A stretch of 64,000 nt of DNA, from assembly GCF_047663525.1 (NCBI RefSeq), contig NC_092606.1, positions 6,756,501 through 6,820,500 on the forward strand. The letters run 5' to 3'. The notes below the pieces were generated by a model, which saw nothing but the letters and a program-made list of their open reading frames with translations, searched no databases and had not been told where the DNA came from. How positions within the stretch are numbered: the stretch's first letter is position 1; each line of letters begins with the position of its first letter. The translations under genes were made by a program, and so were the position numbers. The DNA comes from Anas platyrhynchos (lineage: Eukaryota; Chordata; Aves; Anseriformes; Anatidae). Below are positions 46,810 to 64,000 of the stretch, in pieces.

Positions 46810-48096
46810 GTGGGTCCGCGGGGTGGTGGGGTGCTGGGTGGTGGGGCCGCGGGTGGGGGATGAGGGGTGCACCGGGGCTCTCCCCGTTCACTGGGGGTGC
46901 TGGTGGTGGGTGTGCAGGTGTCTGGGTGCTTGCTGGGGAGGGAGGGCAAGGCAGAGTGAAAAAAAGGGGAAAAAAAGGAAGAAAAGGGGAAAGGGAAGAA
47001 GAAGGGGAGGATGAAATTAAAGGAAAAGGGAAAGGAAAAGAGAAAGGGAAATGGAGAGGGAAAGGGGAAGGGAGAAGAGAAGGGAGAGGGGAAGGGGAAG
47101 GGGAAGGGAAAGGGAGAGGAGAAAGGAGAGGGGAAGGGAAAGGGAGAGGGGAAGGGTAAAAAGAAAGGGAAAGGGAAAGGGAAAGGGAAAGGGAAAGGGA
47201 AAGGGAAAGGGAACATGGAAAGGGAAGATGGAAAGAGGGAAAGGAAAGAGGAGGAGAAAGGACAAGGCAAAGGGGAAATGAGAAAACAGCCGAGGAGAAG
47301 AAGGACTAGCACTACAAGAGCATTCTTGCAGGGTGCAGACCCCCCAGGGGGGCACAGGTGGCTGTGACGAGCCCCACGGCATCCCGAGCATCCCCGGAGC
47401 GCCGCGGGTGCCTGGGCGAGGGGCGTGGTGACAAAACGCAGGCCCCCGCGGCACGGAGCCAGCAGCGTGCGCAGAGTGCTGGGGAGCCAAAACAAAGGCG
47501 TTGGGCACGGGTCGGGGCCGTCACCGCAAGCAATTCGCTGCCCTGGGGGTTGGGGGATGCTCCTGGAGGGGCCCAAATCCCTCCTGTGGGTCAGCGCGGC
47601 TCCGGGGTGCTGGTAGGGCACAGGGATGTGGGATGGGCAGGATCGGGCTCTTCCCTGCTGGGCGCTGACCTCCGCTGGGTTTCTCTCTTCCAGGCAAGCA
47701 CGAGGAGAAACAGGATGAGCACGGCTTCATCTCCCGGTGCTTCACCCGAAAATACACGTAAGTACCAGGGCGGGGAGGAGATGGAGGCCCAGGACCCCCC
47801 CGGCACCCTGGGGACCTCCTCCCACCGTCCACCCTGGCCCGCACACAGCGGGGTCGCCACCAGCCCATATGGGGAGGGCGATGTCCATGGCCTCAGGGCC
47901 GTTCCCAAGCTCTCCCCCTCTCCCCCGCAGCCTCCCCCCCGGCGTGGAGGCCACGGCCGTGCGCTCCTCGCTGTCACCCGACGGGATGCTGACGGTGGAG
48001 GCGCCCCTGCCCAAGCCGGCCATCCAGTCGGCCGAAATCACCATCCCCGTCACCGTGGAGAGCCAGGGCAAGAAAGACGAGCCGGCCAAGAAGTAG
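46449..48096 (+). CDS. HSPB1: HSPB1, small heat-shock protein (HSP25/HSP27), complete, three exons
   Basis: ATP-independent holdase chaperone and actin regulator; cytosolic oligomers. The spliced CDS is 591 bases, 196 aa (chicken HSP25 is about 193). Residues 1-22 [20 protein letters not shown] carry the WDPF-like motif WEPF (16-19) and Ser15 in a kinase-site-like position. The alpha-crystallin domain spans about 90-170 ([46 protein letters not shown]). The conserved dimer-interface cysteine is C136 in ISRCFTRKY. The C-terminal ITIPV at 178-182 is the IxI/V anchor, followed by a charged tail KKDEPAKK. Exons 46449-46809, 47694-47757, 47931-48096, all GT-AG, the usual three-exon layout for HSPB1. 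Confidence 0.97.
46810..47693 (+). other. HSPB1: HSPB1 intron 1
   Basis: 884 bases; 46955-47295 is a nearly pure purine strand (listed separately), the rest GC-rich without further features. Confidence 0.85.
46955..47295 (+). repeat. Polypurine (GGGAAA)n tract
   Basis: About 340 bases almost wholly A and G, with GGGAAAGGGAAAGGGAAA repeated uninterrupted at 47163-47212. Open frames reading GKGKGK across it are artefacts of the repeat. Confidence 0.95.
47694..47757 (+). CDS. HSPB1: HSPB1 exon 2
   Basis: 64 bases, [12 protein letters not shown] to FTRKY; acceptor TTCCAG, donor GTAAGT. Confidence 0.97.
47931..48096 (+). CDS. HSPB1: HSPB1 exon 3 with stop
   Basis: [16 protein letters not shown] to DEPAKK and TAG at 48094-48096; acceptor CCCCGCAG. 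Confidence 0.97.
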
Positions 48097-48183
48097 GAGG
48101 CACCGAGGAGGAGGAAGAAGAGGAAGAGGAGGAGGAGGAGGAGCCCCCGCCGCTGCCCCCGTGGAGTGCACCCTCATGCCTTG

Positions 48184-48203
48184 CCCCCCCCCCCCCCCCC
48201 CCC
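48184..48203 (+). repeat. C20 run in the HSPB1 3'UTR
   Basis: Twenty consecutive C. Such runs are binding sites for poly(C)-binding proteins in other mRNAs; here that is only a possibility, and length may be imprecise. Confidence 0.85.
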
Positions 48204-48288
48204 AGCCCCCTTTGTATTTTTTATTTTGTACTCGCCCGGTCACCCCAGTGCCTTGAGTAGATGGGAAGGAGCAGGTGGTGTCAGTGGG

Positions 48289-48294
48289 AATAAA
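48289..48294 (+). terminator. HSPB1: HSPB1 poly(A) signal AATAAA
   Basis: Canonical hexamer in GGGAATAAAAAGTGG, 193 bases after the stop. Confidence 0.88.
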
Positions 48295-48315
48295 AAGTGG
48301 TGAAAGAAACCTGCC

Positions 48316-50244
48316 CCGTGCCCGCTGTCTGCCGGCCAGAGCCCCCCAGCCCAGCCCTCCTCACCCCGGCCTCCAGCACCCGGGGTCTCCACCTCCTGGG
48401 TCTCCAAACCCCGGGTCTCCATGTCCTTGGTCCCACATCGCGGGTCCCCAGCAGCCCAGGCTCAGCACCACGGGGCTCTGTACCCCGGGCTCTGACATCT
48501 CAGGTCTCCAAAACCCTCAGCATCACACCTCCCACACCTCAGATCTCAATTTCCCGGACCTCCGATGTCCCTCGTGGCTCTGACATCCTGGGGCTCCAAA
48601 ATTCGGGGTCCCCACAGCCCAGTCTCCTCCATCCCAGGTCACCACAACCCCACACCTGGCACCCCCGGGCTCCCAAATTCCAGGTCTCAGCACCCCACAG
48701 GTCACCCACACCCCACCTCATCCCTCCACGTGCCCAACCTGCTGGGTCCCCACACCCCTCAAAAACAAGCTGTCCCCCCCAGGTCACAGAGGAGACCCCC
48801 AGAAGATGGGAATGGGGTCCCCCCACCCCCAACCCCATGCCAGGGTGTTCCTGCCCCGCTGTGCCCCCTCCTCTCACCCCGTGGCGACGCCTCAGGTGGA
48901 TGGGGGGGGGCTCCACACCCAGCCCTGGCCCCAGCTCAGGGCCTGGTGCCACGCAGAGGGGGGGCCACGCTCCCCGTGCCCCCCACGTGCCCATGCCTCA
49001 GCGCAGGGGCTTAGGGCTGGCCCTACATGGCCGCGGGCAGCAAATCCCCCTAATCCCCCCTGAGTCATCCTGCAGGCAGGCAGCCGGTGACCCGGGAGGA
49101 ATCCTGCGGCTGGGGGGCCCTGCTGCCAGCCCCCCCCCCCGACCCACAGCATCCTCCTGCCCCCCACCATCACCCCGCTGTGCGTGCTGTGCCATTTTGG
49201 GGACGGGTGGCCACGGCAACCGGCGCGATGGAGACGGTTGCCATAGAGAGAGCAGCTCCAGCATCGGGGACCAGCAGCCGGAGCTTGTAGGGGATGGGGA
49301 TGGGGGTGTCAGTGGGTGCTGCCCCCCACCCCGCAGCACCCAGCCCCTGGCAGGCTGCAGTGCCCCGATTTAGGGCCAAATCCTGCCTGGAGAGCAGAGA
49401 CATGTGCAGGGATGCGCACAGGCACTGCTGGTGCGCATGGTGCCGGAGCTGGGGGGGCGCTTCCCTCTCCAAATGGGGAAACTGAGGAGAGGGGGGGCAT
49501 GGTGGGGGAGATGTGGGGTTAATTTGGGGTTTGGGAGGTGCTGGGCTGGGCTCAGCCCCAACCCCGTGACACCCCCGTGACGCTGGAGCCCTGGGGAAAC
49601 CGATGCACCACGGTGGCGCAGGTGCCAGCCCCCAAATGTGCCATCGGGGGGGGGGGCCAGGAGAGATCTCCCACAGCACCCACCCAGGTAGCCCAAGGGA
49701 TGTGGGGACACGGGGACAGCAAGGGGGAAACCAATCGTGTAAATCTGGATGATGGATGGTGCAGGGGAGGCGTCCTGGCAGCGAGGGGGGGGGCAGTGAG
49801 CACGGGGAGGTGGCCCTGGTGGTGAGGTGCCACTGCAGGTGGAGGTGGCACCGCTCTCCCATGCCCCTTTTGTCACCGTCCTGGGGGTGTCCCCAGCCCC
49901 TTCCCCAGGGTTTTTTGGCAGCCCCAGAGGCAGGGGCCCAGCCCGTGCCCACCCCGCAGGGCTCAGGAGTCACCGAGGGGTTCCAAGGGAGGGGATCCAG
50001 CCCCAGGACCCCGCCGTGCCCACCCTGAGCACGCAGAGACCCTCCCCACCGAGCCCTTCCCTCGCCATTTCGGGAGCCCAAGCACCACCAAGGTGCCCGG
50101 TGGGGACCCAGCTGTGATCCCAGCTCTCCCCCTCCCCCCAAATTGCCATGATTTGGGGCTGGGGTCCAAGCCCCCGACCCCGATCACGCCACCCCCTGCC
50201 CCGGACCCCCAGAAACTCGACAGACGCAAGAATTGAGCAGCGCT
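48316..50244. other. Intergenic region between convergent HSPB1 and YWHAG
   Basis: 1.9 kb, GC-rich. 48330-48790 is a degenerate GGTCTCCA/CCCCGGG minisatellite. The remainder holds only long GC-driven open frames on both strands with no family signature. Confidence 0.7.
48330..48790 (+). repeat. Degenerate CCCCGGGTCTCCA minisatellite
   Basis: Units such as CCCCGGGTCTCCA, CACCCGGGGTCTCCA, CATCGCGGGTCCCCAGCAG and ATCTCAGGTCTCCAAAACCC recur with a period near 25-30 bases and much decay. Confidence 0.65.
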
Positions 50245-50261
50245 GACGTCAGATCTGTAAG

Positions 50262-50267
50262 TTTATT
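50262..50267 (-). terminator. YWHAG: YWHAG distal poly(A) signal AATAAA
   Basis: TTTATT on the plus strand, AATAAA on the minus strand, 2.68 kb after the stop. AT-rich UTR-like sequence ends here and GC-rich intergenic sequence begins just beyond. Confidence 0.75.
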
Positions 50268-51139
50268 TGCTCAATGTACGACGGCTACATAATGACTCAC
50301 ATTCATGATATTCCATCACTGAGGAAAACTGCTAAGAATGGTCCGTGTGTGAAATAATTCCTTACAGAAACACGGAGTTGGAAAAATAATCACTGATTAG
50401 ACCTTAAAAATAGTTCACTGCATAACATGACAAAAAGCACAAACAAAGGCTCATTCAAAGAACACAGTCATTGTTCTCCTACACTGTAATAGTTATAATT
50501 TCACCATGACGAACACCAGACATTAAGATTAAGCTAACACTGGTGTTTTCTTTTGCTTTTTTTTCCTTTTTAAAAACAAAATCATATATAATTGCATGTC
50601 ACTATAGCAACATCCATAACAGATCAGTTTGTTACGATCACTATTTGGTAGAGCAAACTTTACCCCCAAAAGAAAAATAAATTAAAAAACTTTAAAAAAT
50701 TTTTGAAGACTATTTTGTCATAGGAATACATAACATCTACAGTATAAGTTAATAAATTTCAAGCTACTGTATAGAAATACGACACTAGCATGCACAATAT
50801 TGTATCAATAGAGTAATGGAGCAGTAATCATTTCACTGGAGAGACAGTATCATAGGCAAGTGCATTTCTTAAAAAATGAAAGAAACCATTCAAGCTGCTT
50901 AAAAATCAAGTCCCTGACCCCACTTCCCCTTTTAGCCCTCTTGTGCGATCTCTCCTGCGTTAAGTTTCCTAAAGCAGCCAGAGCAAAAGCCGGAAAGAAA
51001 AAATAAAATTAAAATAAAATCGGTTTTGTAATTCCAGTAAATCACTTCCAAATCATACAGCTGGGACAACACTGCTCACTGGACACGACGGGAACTCAAA
51101 GGAAGGTGAGAAGCCTACACAGATCTTCCAAGTCCACGG

Positions 51140-51500
51140 CATTTACCGGCGGCTCGCTGGCCGCGGCTGGGGCGCGTGGCACGCCGCCGACTGCAGGGCT
51201 CGGCAAGGCTCTCCGTGCAAAGGCACCCGATGGGAAGCTTGGCTAGCGTGGCCGGGGCAATCTCACCTCTCAGCGGGGAAATCGCGGCCCCTGCGGCTTC
51301 GTTGGAGGGCAGCGAGGCAGGGCGGGTGCCCCCCCTGCCACCCCGGCGGGACCGGGGGGTCCCCGATCGCCGCCGCCGCCGCGCGCTGCCTGCGGACGGG
51401 CTCTCGGGAGGGAGGATGAAAGCCTGCTTCGAAATAAAGCTGCCCCGAGTGCCGTCCTCCCAGCCACGAAGCTTTAGTTAAAAAGCTCCGCGGGGCAGCA
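51140..51500. other. GC/CpG-rich insert within the YWHAG 3'UTR
   Basis: About 360 bases rich in CpG (GGCGGCTCGCTGGCCGCGGC, CGCCGCCGCCGCGCGCTGCC), flanked on both sides by AT-rich UTR sequence. Not a recognisable coding exon on either strand. Confidence 0.7.
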
Positions 51501-52652
51501 CGCCGCAAGCCGGAGACCAGCAGTGAACTTCCGACAGTTATGCAAGGGGGGAAAAAAAAGAAATAGAAATTTTACGCAAAATGGGGTAAATATTACCTGC
51601 TAAGCAAACTCAGATGCCCCGTCTCCCACCCCCAACCAGGTAAGACAGATTTGGAAAGGATTTTGTTAAGAAGAGAACTAAGTTCCTGGGCTCCCGATGC
51701 TTGATAGAAATGTCTATGATTGTAGCTCTTCCCTTGAGGATTTCTCTACCAAATTAGTTTCTAAGCTCCTGAAGTTCACTCATTACACCACAAGCTTCCC
51801 CAGGAGAAAGAAAACGCACCTGGCTTCCCTGATGACAAACAAGGGAGCCTGGGTGCTGCGGATCTGCTGACAAACCTCATGGTACAGTGGGAGAAAGTCA
51901 GGCAGAGTGAAATGGCAGTGCAATCCCTGAGGAAGCAGCTGTGGCACCTTAAATCAGGATGGTCTTTGAAATACCAAACACAGTACATGACATACAGACC
52001 TGAATTCTCTTTTTTTTTTTTTTTTTTCCTCTTAAGTGGCATTTTAAGTTTAAACACTTCCCCCTTTTCTAATTAAGTTCTTAAACCTTTTGCTGTGGAC
52101 TAAAATAGTTTAAACAGCCGCTAGCCAAGCACCTGTTAAGCTGTTGACCAAAAAACTAGAGCAGCTTTGATGTTCCTCGGGCGGGCGGTCTTCTTGCCTT
52201 GGGCGACACAGAATAGCTAAGCCAGTCCACAGGCGAGGACTGATCAGGAAGGCAAGCCAAAAGAACTAGCAAAAGAAAACAGACAATCAAAGGCTTGATG
52301 TCATATGGCTGTAATGTAGAAATACTGTAAACTGCAATTTAGTGTTAATACTGTAAGCTACCCTAATAAATATCTTAAAAAGATTAAATGGCCTAAATCC
52401 CGGGGCTTTGCAAGTCCCAAATTCTTTAGTCTTTTTACTTATTCTGATTCCTTTTCAATTTGGGGATTTTAAGCTATGCCCTGACAGGCAGAGCGCTCCA
52501 GGGAGACGCCCCGCGACGTGGTACAAACACACGGCACTTGAACTGAAGAAACAAACGCACAAAGCCTTACTGGAACCACAGAACTTCCTTTTTGTGTTGC
52601 TTTTCTTAAAAACGAGGGCCATTCCGTTCAAGTTAATTCATCTTTAAACCCT

Positions 52653-52658
52653 TTTATT
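52653..52658 (-). terminator. YWHAG: YWHAG possible proximal poly(A) signal
   Basis: AATAAA on the minus strand (CTAGAAATAAAAGGG), 290 bases after the stop; would give a short-UTR isoform if used. Confidence 0.4.
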
Positions 52659-52946
52659 TCTAGCAATAAAGTTAAATTAAAGACAGCTCCACTTGTATTA
52701 ATAATCTACAGAACAGTCCATATGCCAGTGAGGCTGCTATTCCATACCAGCACAGCCAGCCTGACTTCCACTAGTGGTGTTTTGGCAAAAATGTCAAAGA
52801 GGCAATCAAAGACAGGTTGTGGGGGGCCTCCCTGGGAAGGTGTCCCCTCCCGTTCCCTCCCCCACCCCTGACCCCCCCACTCGTGGGAAAAAAATAAAGA
52901 CTGCAGTAGTTAGCATCAGCGTGCGGCTGCCAGTCCATCTGGGGGT

Positions 52947-64000
<11,054 letters not shown>

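Larger units (their letters stand above)
48097..48315 (+). other. HSPB1: HSPB1 3'UTR (end estimated)
   Basis: Starts with a GAG/GAA purine tract directly after the stop (48102-48140), then a 20-base C run at 48184-48203 and AATAAA at 48289. Confidence 0.8.
50245..52946 (-). other. YWHAG: YWHAG 3'UTR
   Basis: About 2.7 kb of mostly AT-rich sequence after the stop codon on the minus strand, the expected length for 14-3-3 gamma mRNA. It includes a GC/CpG-rich insert at 51140-51500 and an A-rich tract (T run on the plus strand) at 52011-52027. Confidence 0.8.

Noticed and set aside
47011-47367. Lys/Gly repeat protein
   Set aside because: Pure product of the GGGAAA repeat inside HSPB1 intron 1.
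46230-47621. 463-codon minus-strand open frame
   Set aside because: Antisense shadow of HSPB1 exon 1 plus the polypurine tract read as Phe/Pro/Ser repeats.
49170-50141. 323-codon minus-strand open frame
   Set aside because: Compositional openness in GC-rich intergenic DNA; no family resemblance.

Overview
The window is vertebrate nuclear DNA, almost certainly from a bird. The genes are split by GT-AG introns, three CR1-type LINE 3' ends are present, the introns are short and GC-rich with many minisatellites (typical of avian microchromosomes), and the gene order STYXL1 (-), MDH2 (+), SRRM3 (+), HSPB1 (+), YWHAG (-) is the amniote order I know for this neighbourhood. The species cannot be fixed from sequence alone; the HSPB1 protein resembles chicken HSP25 with several differences.

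Layout. 1-896 (-): the first two coding exons of STYXL1, the second cut by the window edge. 897-1147: a CpG-rich bidirectional promoter with an RFX X-box palindrome, a CRE and two TCTCGCGAGA palindromes. 1148-10219 (+): complete MDH2, nine coding exons, 340 aa, with a poly(A) signal at 10366. 10390-16240: intergenic DNA with no recognisable gene. 16240-16540: SRRM3 promoter and first (non-coding) exon, with a CTCF-like motif and two RE1 half-sites. 23745-42694: SRRM3 coding exons 2-15, 626 aa, ending in the eMIC splicing domain, then a 2.3 kb 3'UTR to a poly(A) signal at 45020. 46449-48096 (+): complete HSPB1 in three exons, 196 aa. 48320-50240: repeat-rich intergenic DNA between convergent genes. 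50245-53603 (-): last exon and long 3'UTR of YWHAG (14-3-3 gamma). 53604-64000: YWHAG intron 1; its first coding exon lies beyond the window.

Functionally the genes are independent neighbours: mitochondrial malate oxidation (MDH2), a pseudophosphatase (STYXL1), neuronal microexon splicing (SRRM3), a small heat-shock chaperone (HSPB1) and a phosphoserine adaptor (YWHAG).

The most interesting territory is SRRM3. Eight consecutive internal exons are multiples of three in the same phase, so each is skippable in frame. Intron 11 is a 5.2 kb AT-rich block with several long pyrimidine tracts followed by candidate splice sites; two candidate small exons would each insert a stop before the eMIC domain. 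That suggests, but does not prove, splicing-coupled autoregulation.
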